Part shown: positions 24,712 through 32,959 of the stretch, piece by piece
Position numbering within the stretch: position 1 is the first letter of the stretch
Layout: each line of letters opens with the position of its first letter
NCBI GenBank assembly: GCA_910579015.1
Contig: CAJTRO010000036.1
Coordinates: 1 to 34,842 of the forward strand
DNA length: 34,842 nt
Origin: an uncultured Dorea sp.
GTDB lineage: Bacteria > Bacillota_A > Clostridia > Lachnospirales > Lachnospiraceae
Direction: 5' to 3'
Notes under the pieces: generated by a model
Databases searched by the model: none
What the model was told of the DNA's origin: nothing
The model's input: the letters and a program-made list of their open reading frames with translations, nothing else
Position numbers and translations under genes: made by a program

Positions 24712-25362
24712 ATGAAATCAAAAGAAGAATTACTCAAAAAGCTGTCGGACTGTGTGTTTGAGATGGAGGATGAGGAGGTAGTTGATGTTGTCAGGGAGTA
24801 CATAGAATGCGTTTACGATCCGCAGGAGGGTATGCTTGGCGGTCTCGTCGACGGGATGAAGCGGGCAAGCGAGTTATACGAGGAAGGCGAATACTTTGTC
24901 CCTGAGCTGATCGTGTGTTCGGATGCGATGTATGCCGGGATCGAGGAATTTCAGAAGTACCTTCCCGAATCAGAGCATACCAGCATCGGCAGGGTTGCGA
25001 TCGGCGTAGTGGAAGGAGATACCCATGATATCGGAAAGAACCTTGTGCGGATCATGCTGGAGACAGGGGGCTTTGACGTATATGACCTGGGAAGGGATGT
25101 TCCGGTGGAACGGTTTGTGGATTACGTAAGGGAGAATGATGTGGACATCTTATGTATGTCTTCGCTGATGACAACCACCATGCCCGGCATGGGAGCGGTG
25201 ATTGAGCGCCTGAAGGAGGAAGGACTTCGGGATAAGGTGAAGATAATGGTAGGAGGTGCGCCGGTATCGCCTGCGTTTGCCGAGAGGATCGGAGCGGACG
25301 GTTATACGAAGAGTGCGATAGAAGCGGTTGCATTCGCGAAGAAGATTATTGTGGCGGCATAG
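24712..25362 (+). CDS. Corrinoid-binding protein 1 (MtaC/MtbC-type)
   Basis: The 216-residue protein carries the cobamide that shuttles the methyl group. Residues 1-85 form the methionine synthase-like helical cap (KSKEELLKKLSD, GLVDGMKRASELYEEGEYF). Residues 92-216 form the B12-binding Rossmann domain with GDTHDIGKN (H105 is the lower cobalt ligand), then a VGGAPVSPAFAERIGADGYT segment for the nucleotide tail. It is 60-70 percent similar by eye to corrinoid protein 2 at 27311, with identical motif spacing. It is followed 13 bases later by a UroD-fold gene, probably its cognate methyltransferase. Confidence 0.95.
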   Translation: MKSKEELLKKLSDCVFEMEDEEVVDVVREYIECVYDPQEGMLGGLVDGMKRASELYEEGEYFVPELIVCSDAMYAGIEEFQKYLPESEHTSIGRVAIGVVEGDTHDIGKNLVRIMLETGGFDVYDLGRDVPVERFVDYVRENDVDILCMSSLMTTTMPGMGAVIERLKEEGLRDKVKIMVGGAPVSPAFAERIGADGYTKSAIEAVAFAKKIIVAA

Positions 25363-25375
25363 GAGGACATGTGTT

Positions 25376-26398
25376 ATGATGGGTAAACGAGAAGCGGTGA
25401 AAGCGATATTAGAAGGAAGGGGAGCCGACAGGATTCCTGTGATCATGAACGCATTTTCTCTTCCGATCGTAAGATATGGCTATACCATACCAGAGGCCAT
25501 GGCGGATCCGGTGAAGATGACCGAATGCATGGTCGGTACGAGACAGAAGCTTGGGTATGACGGGCTGTGCGTCGGAGTCTACGGCGGGATTGCGGCTATG
25601 ATGGGCGGGCACCTTAAGAACAGCGAGGGCAGAGTATCGGGAGACGGCGAGGATGTGGTACACTCTATGGAGGATATTGAGAAGCTGCGCCCTTACGACG
25701 CAAAAGAGTGCGGGATGCTTAAGAACCTGATCAAGACGCTTGAGCTTATGCGCGAAAAAGAGCCGGATGAGCCGGTCTATGTGATCCTTCATGTGCCTGC
25801 GGCAGTGGCATTTACCCTGATGGGGGCCAAGCCTGCCTTTAAAGCGATGATCAAGAACCGGGAATTGTTCCGGGCGCTGTGCCGGCATGTGGAGGATGCG
25901 GTGGTGGAATCCTGTAAAGTCATGATTGACGCGGGCTTTGATTTTCTGTGGTTCCCGATGCCCAATTTCGGCGGTTACTGCATTTCCAGAAAGTCCTATG
26001 AGGCATGTATTTCCGAGAGTAATATCCGGGCGAATAAGAGGATTAAGGAGCTTGGCGCAAAGATCGTGCTCCATACCTGCGGACTTTATGACGACAGGTT
26101 CGACCTTGTGTTAAAAGAGTCGGCAGACGCATGGCATATCTCGGACACACAGACGAAGAAGGTCAAGGACCAATACGGGGATCAGGTGTCTTTGATGGGG
26201 AATATTCCCTGCTGTTCTGTGCTGATGGAGGGCACCGAAGAGGATGTGTACAAGTTCGCTTATCAGGAGTGCATGGACGGCGCAAAAGACGGGCGGTTCA
26301 TCTTAAGCGGTGACTGTGACGTGGCGCCGCCGACTCCGGATGAGAATGTGATGGCGGCGGTAAGAGCGGCGAAGGATGCCGAGAAGATATTATTTTGA
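25376..26398 (+). CDS. UroD-fold corrinoid methyltransferase
   Basis: The 340-residue protein of the MtaA/MtbA/CmuA group has zinc ligands HTCG (H233, C235) and SGDC (C314). It opens with the family's KREAVKAILEGRGADRIPV segment and lacks the N- and C-terminal extensions of the 22523/30680 subfamily. The ATG at 25376 is nine bases after AGGAGG, which overlaps the end of the corrinoid protein gene; an adjacent ATG at 25379 is possible. Its placement directly after a corrinoid protein makes it the best candidate partner of that protein. Confidence 0.85.
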   Translation: MMGKREAVKAILEGRGADRIPVIMNAFSLPIVRYGYTIPEAMADPVKMTECMVGTRQKLGYDGLCVGVYGGIAAMMGGHLKNSEGRVSGDGEDVVHSMEDIEKLRPYDAKECGMLKNLIKTLELMREKEPDEPVYVILHVPAAVAFTLMGAKPAFKAMIKNRELFRALCRHVEDAVVESCKVMIDAGFDFLWFPMPNFGGYCISRKSYEACISESNIRANKRIKELGAKIVLHTCGLYDDRFDLVLKESADAWHISDTQTKKVKDQYGDQVSLMGNIPCCSVLMEGTEEDVYKFAYQECMDGAKDGRFILSGDCDVAPPTPDENVMAAVRAAKDAEKILF

Positions 26399-26420
26399 TA
26401 GTTCAGGAGGAGGGATAACA

Positions 26421-27290
26421 TTGGCGGAGATTAAGGATTTTCAATGTACCTATGACAATTCGGCAGGGATCAGCGGGGAAGTGACAAAAGGGCTTGGGCT
26501 TACGTTCCCGGACGCATATCTGCACCATGAGACGATAGCGGCGCTGTCTAAGGCGCTTAAGGAGCACGACAAGGCGGCCTTCTGTGAACTGCCCTTCTGC
26601 CATACGGTAGAGGCAGAGGCGATGGGCGGTATCATCAATTATGGGAATGAGCTTGCCGGTCCGAGGGCGAAGGAGTATATCTGTACGGCGCCGGAGGAGC
26701 TTCTTGACCTGCCAGGGATTGATTTCTCCAAAGGGAGGATCCATGAAGTCCTTCTGGCGTGCAAGGCGCTTCGGGAAGAAGGAGAGCATGTGGTGATGCA
26801 GGTGTCGGGGCCGTTCACCATACTGAATGTGCTGATTGACGCGAAGCATGTGTTCAAGGGGATGAGAAAGAAACCGGAGCTGATGAAAGAGGTTTTCTGG
26901 AAACTGGGTGATGAGATCTTGAGATTTATGGAGGAAGCGAAGCAGTACGGGGCTGACCTTATAAGCTATGCGGATTCTTCCGGCGGGCTGAATATCCTGG
27001 GGCCGAAGATGGCGGAACAGGTGGTGGAGGACTTTACCTATGAATTTTTGAAGAAGGCAGAGGCTCTGGCCGATGACAAGACGATGATCCTGCTGTGCCC
27101 AAAGACGACGTTTGCCCTGCTCGGAACGGGGAGGGCGAGATTCCGGGATATGATGCTGTCCGGGGCGATGGCATATGGAGAGGCATGTATAGAGATGACG
27201 GGGAAGGCGAAATTGGCCGGACAGATGTGTATCAAGAACGTGGGATACCAATTGGAGAATGCGGTATTTAAAGAAGTTGTTCTGGAATAA
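26421..27290 (+). CDS. Short UroD-fold protein with altered zinc site
   Basis: The 289-residue protein resembles the 27971 product over its first two thirds (CELPFCHTVEAEAMGG here, VPFCMTVEAEEMGA there; both with YxxxxxxE, GR and GPxxxxxxLGPK). The usual H-X-C is replaced by LLCPKT: Leu224 stands where the histidine should be, Cys226 is kept, and the final cysteine is C270 in GQMCIKN. The distance between the two cysteines is 44 residues, against 79-81 for all four longer paralogues, so part of the barrel is missing or rearranged. The start is TTG at 26421 after CAGGAGGAGG. It could be a regulatory or scaffold subunit, or an enzyme using another zinc arrangement. Confidence 0.75.
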   Translation: MAEIKDFQCTYDNSAGISGEVTKGLGLTFPDAYLHHETIAALSKALKEHDKAAFCELPFCHTVEAEAMGGIINYGNELAGPRAKEYICTAPEELLDLPGIDFSKGRIHEVLLACKALREEGEHVVMQVSGPFTILNVLIDAKHVFKGMRKKPELMKEVFWKLGDEILRFMEEAKQYGADLISYADSSGGLNILGPKMAEQVVEDFTYEFLKKAEALADDKTMILLCPKTTFALLGTGRARFRDMMLSGAMAYGEACIEMTGKAKLAGQMCIKNVGYQLENAVFKEVVLE

Positions 27291-27310
27291 AATATTTGGA
27301 GGGATTTGAG

Positions 27311-27958
27311 ATGAGTTCAAAAGAAGAATTATTGAAGCGTCTTTCAGACGGAGTTGTGGAGATGGAGGAGGATGATGTCGCTGAAGCGGCACAGGAGTAT
27401 CTGGACGCGGGGTATCTGGCGTTCGACGGGATCATGGAAGGTCTGGTGGACGGGATGAACCGCGCCAGTGAGCTGTATGAGGCGGAGGAGTATTTTGTAA
27501 CGGACGTGCTTCTGTGTTCGGACGCGATGTATGCGGGGCTTGATATCCTCCGCCCGCATCTGCCGGAGGTATCGGGGGACGACAAGGTGACGGGCGTCAT
27601 CGGAGTTGTGGAAGGCGATACTCATGATATCGGCAAGAATCTGGTGAAGATCATGTTAGAGACGGCGGGCTTCAATATGATAGACCTTGGAAGGGATGTT
27701 CCGCTTGCGAGATTTGTAGAGACAGCGAAGGAGGAGAACGCGGCTTTCGTATGTCTGTCCACACTGATGACGACCACCATGGGCGGCATGGAGACGGTGA
27801 TCCGTCTGCTTGACGAGGCGGGGATCCGCGACAAGGTGAAGGTGATGATCGGAGGCGGTCCTATTTCCCAGAAATATGCGGATAAGATCGGGGCGGACGG
27901 TTATTCCCAGAATGCCGTGGAGGCAGTAAAGCTTGCGAAAAGGTTACTGAATATATAA
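27311..27958 (+). CDS. Corrinoid-binding protein 2 (MtaC/MtbC-type)
   Basis: The 215-residue protein is a paralogue of corrinoid protein 1, with the helical cap (SSKEELLKRLSDGVVEMEED, GLVDGMNRASELYEAEEYF) and the B12-binding motif GDTHDIGKN with H105 at the same position. The two diverge most at residues 24-42 of the cap. The ATG at 27311 follows GGAGGG. It is flanked on both sides by UroD-fold genes and 12 bases separate it from the downstream one, suggesting a second corrinoid/methyltransferase pair. Confidence 0.95.
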   Translation: MSSKEELLKRLSDGVVEMEEDDVAEAAQEYLDAGYLAFDGIMEGLVDGMNRASELYEAEEYFVTDVLLCSDAMYAGLDILRPHLPEVSGDDKVTGVIGVVEGDTHDIGKNLVKIMLETAGFNMIDLGRDVPLARFVETAKEENAAFVCLSTLMTTTMGGMETVIRLLDEAGIRDKVKVMIGGGPISQKYADKIGADGYSQNAVEAVKLAKRLLNI

Positions 27959-27970
27959 CAGGAGTGAAAG

Positions 27971-29011
27971 ATGCTGACACCAAAGGAAAGATTAAAAATG
28001 ATATTAGAGGGGCGGCAGGCGGACAGGCCCGCCTGCATCTGTCCCGGCGGAATGATGAACATGGTAACTTCCGAGTTGATGGACCGGGTGAAAGTCTATA
28101 TGCCGGAGGCGCACACAGACGCAAGACAGATGGCAAAGCTTGCGAAAGCGGTATATGAGGAAGGGTGTTTTGAGAATTACGGAGTTCCCTTCTGCATGAC
28201 CGTTGAGGCGGAGGAGATGGGCGCAAAGGTCGATATGGGAACCAATGTGTATGAACCCCATGTGACGGGATATGTGATCGACTCGGTAAGCGAGGTTTCG
28301 AAGCTTAAGCCGGTGGATCTGGCCGCGGGGCGTGCGAAGGTGGTCCTGGACGCGATCCGTATCCTGAAGAAGGAGACAGCGGACGTGCCTATCGTCGGTA
28401 ATCTGACGGGGCCGATCAGCACGGCGGGCTCTGTGATGGAGCCGGTTACATTCTATAAGGAATTACGGAAGAAGAATCAGGAAGCCCACAGATATATGGA
28501 ATTTATCACGGAACAGCTGATAGCTTTTGGCCGGGCGCAGATCGAGGCGGGCGCCGACCTGATCGCGGTCTCGGATCCCAGCGGGACAGGTGAGATACTG
28601 GGGCCGAAGTATTTTAAAGAATTTGCCGTGACCTATATCAACCGCCTTCTGGATGCTTTGCAGGAGGAGAAGATGGGAACGATCGTACATATCTGCGGGC
28701 AGATGAGTCCGGTATACAAGGAAGTGAATGAAGTGAAGAGCAGCGCTTTAAGCTTCGATTCCATCGTACCGATGAAGGAGGCGCGGGAGCACCTTAAGGA
28801 CAGAGTTCTGATGGGTAATGTAAGTACCTACGCGCTGGAATTCGGAGATCCCGAACGGGTGAAGATGCTGACAAGAAGCTGTGTGAAGAGCGGTTCGGAC
28901 ATCATTTCTCCGGCGTGCGGGCTCGGGATGAAGTCGCCCCTTGGGAATGTGCAGGCAATCCTGGCGGGCTTGACTGAAGAGGAAGAATGCCGCAGAGGAC
29001 AGGATCAGTAA
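27971..29011 (+). CDS. UroD-fold corrinoid methyltransferase
   Basis: The 346-residue protein has zinc ligands HICG (H240, C242) and PACG (C316), and the N-terminal KERLKMILEGRQADRPACIC segment. It is related to the 26421 protein in its N-terminal two thirds but keeps the full zinc site and full-length barrel. GGAG lies seven bases before the ATG. Its position after corrinoid protein 2 suggests that it serves that protein, with the short 26421 protein possibly as partner. Confidence 0.85.
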   Translation: MLTPKERLKMILEGRQADRPACICPGGMMNMVTSELMDRVKVYMPEAHTDARQMAKLAKAVYEEGCFENYGVPFCMTVEAEEMGAKVDMGTNVYEPHVTGYVIDSVSEVSKLKPVDLAAGRAKVVLDAIRILKKETADVPIVGNLTGPISTAGSVMEPVTFYKELRKKNQEAHRYMEFITEQLIAFGRAQIEAGADLIAVSDPSGTGEILGPKYFKEFAVTYINRLLDALQEEKMGTIVHICGQMSPVYKEVNEVKSSALSFDSIVPMKEAREHLKDRVLMGNVSTYALEFGDPERVKMLTRSCVKSGSDIISPACGLGMKSPLGNVQAILAGLTEEEECRRGQDQ

Positions 29012-29033
29012 ATACAGGAGGCATAAATGCCAT

Positions 29034-30629
29034 ATGGCAGAGATTAGGATTAAGCAGACTAAGAGAGTGATTGAATGCCGGGAAGGAGAGAATCTGCTGG
29101 AAGTCTTGCTGGGAGCAGGTGTGTTTGTAGATAATCCGTGCAACGGCAAGGGGATCTGCGGGAAATGCAAGGTAAGAGTGTGTTCCGGCAAGGTATCAGG
29201 GATGACGCCTTCGGAAGAACGGCTTCTTAAGCCGGAGGAGACGGCAGAGGGGATCCGCCTGTCCTGTATGACGGAAGTCACAGGGGATGCAGAGATTGAA
29301 CTGATTTCAAAGGAGAGGAAGCATGAGGTGCTGACGAAGGGCTATATGCCGGAATTTGAAAGAGACAGTTTTGACGGCGGTTACGGGGTTATCATTGACA
29401 TCGGCACTACGACAGTAGTCACGGCGCTGATAGATCTTAAGACGGGAGCTGAGCTTGCCAATGCGTCCATGATCAACGCACAGAAACGCTATGGACTGGA
29501 TGTGCTGACGAGGATCACTTATGAGTATGAGCACCCTGATCGCGGGATCAGAGAGCTTCAGCAGGCGATCGTGAGTTCCGTAAACGGCATGATCAAAGAG
29601 ACCTGTGAGGAAGCAGGCGTAGAGAGGGGAGAGATCCGCGAGATTGACGTGGCGGCCAACTGTACCATGATGCACATGCTCCTGGGGGTTGATGCAAGGT
29701 CTATCGGGAAGTCTCCCTATAAGCCGGAATTCACGGAGGCAAAGGAACTTCTGGCGGGGGATATCGGCATAGAAGCGGCAGAGGATGCACGACTTTACTG
29801 TCTGCCCCAGGTGTCGGCCTATATCGGGGCGGATATCGTGGCGGGGACTTATGTATGTGAGCTTCAGAAGGAGAAGGGAAATGTACTCTTCATTGATATC
29901 GGGACCAACGGTGAGATCGTACTGGCGAGCAGAGGACGGCTTCTGTGCTGTTCCTGTGCGGCAGGGCCGGCCCTTGAGGGGATGAATATCAGCTCCGGAA
30001 TGCGGGCGGCGGAGGGTGCGATAGAAGACGTGAGGATCACGGAGCAGGGGATCAGGCTTGATGTGATCGGAGGACAGGATCCGGCCGGTCTGTGCGGCAG
30101 TGGTATCCTGGCCGTGGTGAAGGAGCTTCTGCGTACAGGGATAGTGAAGAAGAGCGGTGTATTTGTGAAGAAGGAGAAGCTGGATAAGCAGGATTATCGT
30201 TATCCGATGCTTGGCCTTAACGGAACGAAACGGGAATTTATTCTCTGCAAGGAGCCAAAGCTTCTGGTCACGCAGGGAGACGTGCGTCAGGTACAGCTTG
30301 CGAAAGGGGCGATCCTGTCGGGATTCAGGGCTCTGCTTGCGAAGGCTGGGATCGGGATGGAAGATCTTGATAAGGTGATGATCGCGGGGCAGTTTGGAGC
30401 GCATCTTCCGGCAGATTCCCTGACCGGAACCGGAATCTTGCCGAGAGAGGTGGAAGGGAAATTAGTCTACGTTGGCAATTCGTCAAAGACAGGCGCTTAT
30501 ATGACTCTGATGTCCGGGAAGGTGAAGCGGGAGGTAGAAGCGCTCGCTGAGGAGATGGAATATATGGAGCTTGCAGAGACGGAGAATTATGAACGGATAT
30601 TTGCAGAGAGCATGATTTTCCCAGAGTAA
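29034..30629 (+). CDS. Reductive activator of corrinoid proteins (ferredoxin/ASKHA, RACE)
   Basis: The 531-residue protein has an N-terminal 2Fe-2S ferredoxin domain with C36, C42, C45 and C78 (NPCNGKGICGKC ... SC), a linker, and an ASKHA ATPase with phosphate-binding loops IDIGTTT (121-127) and FIDIGTNGE (286-294), the DUF4445 family. These enzymes use ATP to drive reduction of oxidised Co(II) corrinoid back to Co(I) for methyl transfer. One activator may serve both corrinoid proteins. AGGAGG lies 12 bases upstream of the ATG at 29034, longer than usual; an out-of-frame ATG at 29027 is better spaced but meets a stop after six codons. Confidence 0.95.
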   Translation: MAEIRIKQTKRVIECREGENLLEVLLGAGVFVDNPCNGKGICGKCKVRVCSGKVSGMTPSEERLLKPEETAEGIRLSCMTEVTGDAEIELISKERKHEVLTKGYMPEFERDSFDGGYGVIIDIGTTTVVTALIDLKTGAELANASMINAQKRYGLDVLTRITYEYEHPDRGIRELQQAIVSSVNGMIKETCEEAGVERGEIREIDVAANCTMMHMLLGVDARSIGKSPYKPEFTEAKELLAGDIGIEAAEDARLYCLPQVSAYIGADIVAGTYVCELQKEKGNVLFIDIGTNGEIVLASRGRLLCCSCAAGPALEGMNISSGMRAAEGAIEDVRITEQGIRLDVIGGQDPAGLCGSGILAVVKELLRTGIVKKSGVFVKKEKLDKQDYRYPMLGLNGTKREFILCKEPKLLVTQGDVRQVQLAKGAILSGFRALLAKAGIGMEDLDKVMIAGQFGAHLPADSLTGTGILPREVEGKLVYVGNSSKTGAYMTLMSGKVKREVEALAEEMEYMELAETENYERIFAESMIFPE

Positions 30630-30679
30630 CGTATTCGTTTAGGGCTTTTTAAGTGGACTGTCAGGAGGAATGGACCGAT

Positions 30680-31798
30680 ATGGAATATAATGAGTTAAAG
30701 AGATTGATGAGTGAACAGAAGGATGAGATGACGGCCGCGGAGAGGATGAAGGCTTATAACGCGGGGGAAGAGGTAGATTATATCCCTTATACTTTGCAGG
30801 CGCCGGATCCGGCGATGGCGGATATCTTCGGGTTCACCACCACGCAGTTTGCCAGAGATTTCGAGGTAAAGAGCGAGGTGATCCGCAGGAGGAGAGATGA
30901 ATTCGGGCTGGACAGCTTTAATGTGGGACTGGGATTAAAGACTATAGGCGGCGCGCTTGGCTCGAAGCTTCGTGCACCGGAGCATGGGATTGACTATGTG
31001 GAAGAGCATGTGCTGAAGGATTACGCGGATTTTGACAGGCTGGAAGTAACGGATCCTTATAAAAACCCGGTGCTTGCGCCGATTCTTGAGAGCGCCAAGC
31101 GTCTGAAGGACAGATTCCCGGACGTCAGCATGACGACCAGTGTCGCGGGACCGATTTCCACGGCGATAGCGGTGCGTCCGGTGGAGATGGTGCTTAAGGA
31201 TACCAGGAAGAATCCCGAGATGCTTCATAAGCTGTTGGAGCTGACGGTGGAGTGTTCCCTGAAATGGTTCGAGGCGTTCTGTCATGAATTCGGGCCGGTC
31301 GGAACGAATTTCTCCGATCCGGTGACTTGTATGGACGTTATCAGCAAGAAACAGTTTGACGAGTATTCGCTTCCATATATCAAGAAGCTGATCGACGGGA
31401 CGGAGAAGATCATGGGATCAAGGCCGGGCGCGCATATCTGCGGGAAGACCAGTCCGATTTGGAGTGATCTGGCGGATGCAGGATTATTTTCATTCAGTAT
31501 TGATAACTGTGAGGATCTTGCGGAGGCGAAGGCGGCGGTGGGCAGCCGGATGCGGATTGCGGGAAATGTGCCGCCAGTGGATGTGATGAAGGAAGGGACG
31601 ATAGACGAGGTGATCGCTTCCTGTAAAGAGTGTCTTGAGAAATGTGCGGACAATCCGGCGGGCTATATCCTGAACACGGGATGTCAGCTTCCGATCGGAA
31701 CTCCTAAAGCGAATGTGGAGGCATTCATCTACGCGGCAAGGAAGTACGGCCGCAGGGCGCGGATCGGAAAGATGCCGAGAGGTCTGACGGAGAGTTAG
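30680..31798 (+). CDS. UroD-fold corrinoid methyltransferase
   Basis: The 372-residue protein is the closest paralogue of the 22523 product: same length, same N-terminal helical extension (MEYNELKRLMSEQKDEMTAAER), same zinc site HICGKT (H252, C254) and TGC (C335), and the same C-terminal YAARKYGRRARIGKMPRG. The ATG at 30680 follows AGGAGGAA by about 10 bases. That the operon begins and ends its methyltransferase set with this pair argues for duplication with specialisation, for example different methyl donors or acceptors. Confidence 0.85.
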   Translation: MEYNELKRLMSEQKDEMTAAERMKAYNAGEEVDYIPYTLQAPDPAMADIFGFTTTQFARDFEVKSEVIRRRRDEFGLDSFNVGLGLKTIGGALGSKLRAPEHGIDYVEEHVLKDYADFDRLEVTDPYKNPVLAPILESAKRLKDRFPDVSMTTSVAGPISTAIAVRPVEMVLKDTRKNPEMLHKLLELTVECSLKWFEAFCHEFGPVGTNFSDPVTCMDVISKKQFDEYSLPYIKKLIDGTEKIMGSRPGAHICGKTSPIWSDLADAGLFSFSIDNCEDLAEAKAAVGSRMRIAGNVPPVDVMKEGTIDEVIASCKECLEKCADNPAGYILNTGCQLPIGTPKANVEAFIYAARKYGRRARIGKMPRGLTES

Positions 31799-31873
31799 GC
31801 GGTGCGCTTCGTCGTGCGGGCATAGAGGAGTGCGGGAATAAGAAGCCGGGAAGAGGAAGAAAGGAGTATAGAT

Positions 31874-32806
31874 ATGGCAGATTATGGGAAGGGTATATTG
31901 GACCTGATTGGAAATACACCTCTGATCGAGGTGAAAAATATCGAAAAGGAGCTGGGGCTTGGCGCGACTGTGCTGGTCAAGCTTGAGTATCTGAACCCGG
32001 CGGGAAGTACGAAGGACCGGGTTGCAAAGGCTATGATTGAGGATGCAGAAGCGCGGGGGATCCTGAGGGAGGGGGCGGTGATCATTGAGCCCACCTCCGG
32101 GAATACCGGCATCGGCCTTGCGTCCATAGCGGCCGTGAAGGGATACCGGCTGATCCTTACTATGCCGGATACGATGAGCGTAGAGCGGAGGAATATTCTG
32201 AAAGCATACGGAGCAGAGTTGGTCCTGACAGAAGGCGCCCTGGGGATGGAGGGCGCGATCAGGAAGGCAGAAGAGCTGGCAGAGGAGATCCCGGGCAGTT
32301 TCATTCCGGGGCAGTTTGTCAATCCTGCCAATCCGGCAGTCCACCGTGCAACGACGGGGCCTGAGATCTTCCGGGATACGGATGGAAAGGTGGATATCTT
32401 TATCGCGGGCGTTGGAACCGGCGGTACGATCACCGGGATCGGCGAATACTTAAAGGAGCAGAACCCCGGGATAAAGGTGGTGGCGCTGGAGCCTGCGGAT
32501 TCTCCCGTATTGTCAGAAGGAAGAGCGGGCGCGCACGGGATTCAGGGTATTGGCGCCGGATTTGTCCCGGATATACTGAATACGGAGATATACGACGAGA
32601 TATTCAAGGCCAGAAGTGAGGATGCATATGCCGCGGCGAAGCTTCTTGCGAAAAAGGAGGGGATCCTGGCGGGGATTTCCTCAGGGGCGGCGCTTCACGG
32701 TGCAATTGAGCTGGCGAAGAGGCCGGAGAACAAAGGGAAGGTGATCGTGGCGCTTCTGCCGGATACGGGCGACAGATATTACTCCACGCCGTTATTTACC
32801 GAATAA
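31874..32806 (+). CDS. cysK: Cysteine synthase (O-acetylserine sulfhydrylase)
   Basis: The 310-residue PLP enzyme has LIGNTPLI, the PLP lysine in NPAGSTKDR (K47), TSGNTG for substrate carboxylate binding (74-79), and GTGGTITG for the PLP phosphate. Length is standard. It makes cysteine from O-acetylserine and sulfide; relatives also accept methanethiol or other nucleophiles. AAAGGAG precedes the ATG. It follows the last methyltransferase by 75 bases with no terminator, so it is probably in the same operon and thus under the cobalamin riboswitch. A link to sulfur released by demethylation, or to cysteine needed for Fe-S clusters, is inference. Confidence 0.93.
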   Translation: MADYGKGILDLIGNTPLIEVKNIEKELGLGATVLVKLEYLNPAGSTKDRVAKAMIEDAEARGILREGAVIIEPTSGNTGIGLASIAAVKGYRLILTMPDTMSVERRNILKAYGAELVLTEGALGMEGAIRKAEELAEEIPGSFIPGQFVNPANPAVHRATTGPEIFRDTDGKVDIFIAGVGTGGTITGIGEYLKEQNPGIKVVALEPADSPVLSEGRAGAHGIQGIGAGFVPDILNTEIYDEIFKARSEDAYAAAKLLAKKEGILAGISSGAALHGAIELAKRPENKGKVIVALLPDTGDRYYSTPLFTE

Positions 32807-32959
32807 GGGAGAGACGGGAAAAGTGATATAAGCACAGGTATGAAAATCATCTAGGTTACTCTTATGCTGATGTAGACAGAAGGAGAAGAAAGCGGTAAGA
32901 TGTAGTGTAAGAGCAAAGGTATGGGCATACACCGGGGAGCAAGAAGGAGGAGTTCATTT

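Noticed and set aside
26403..27392. 329-residue minus-strand open frame opposite the short UroD gene
   Set aside because: Shadow of the plus-strand gene, low-complexity R/H/L-rich product, no supporting start signal.
29307..30404. 365-residue minus-strand open frame opposite the corrinoid activator
   Set aside because: Antisense shadow; no recognisable motif and no ribosome-binding site, while the plus strand encodes an unmistakable activator.
7068..31798. UroD-fold genes as uroporphyrinogen decarboxylases of heme/cobamide synthesis
   Set aside because: They carry the H-X-C ... C zinc site of methyltransferases, occur in seven copies, and sit with corrinoid proteins and an activator. No other tetrapyrrole synthesis gene is present.
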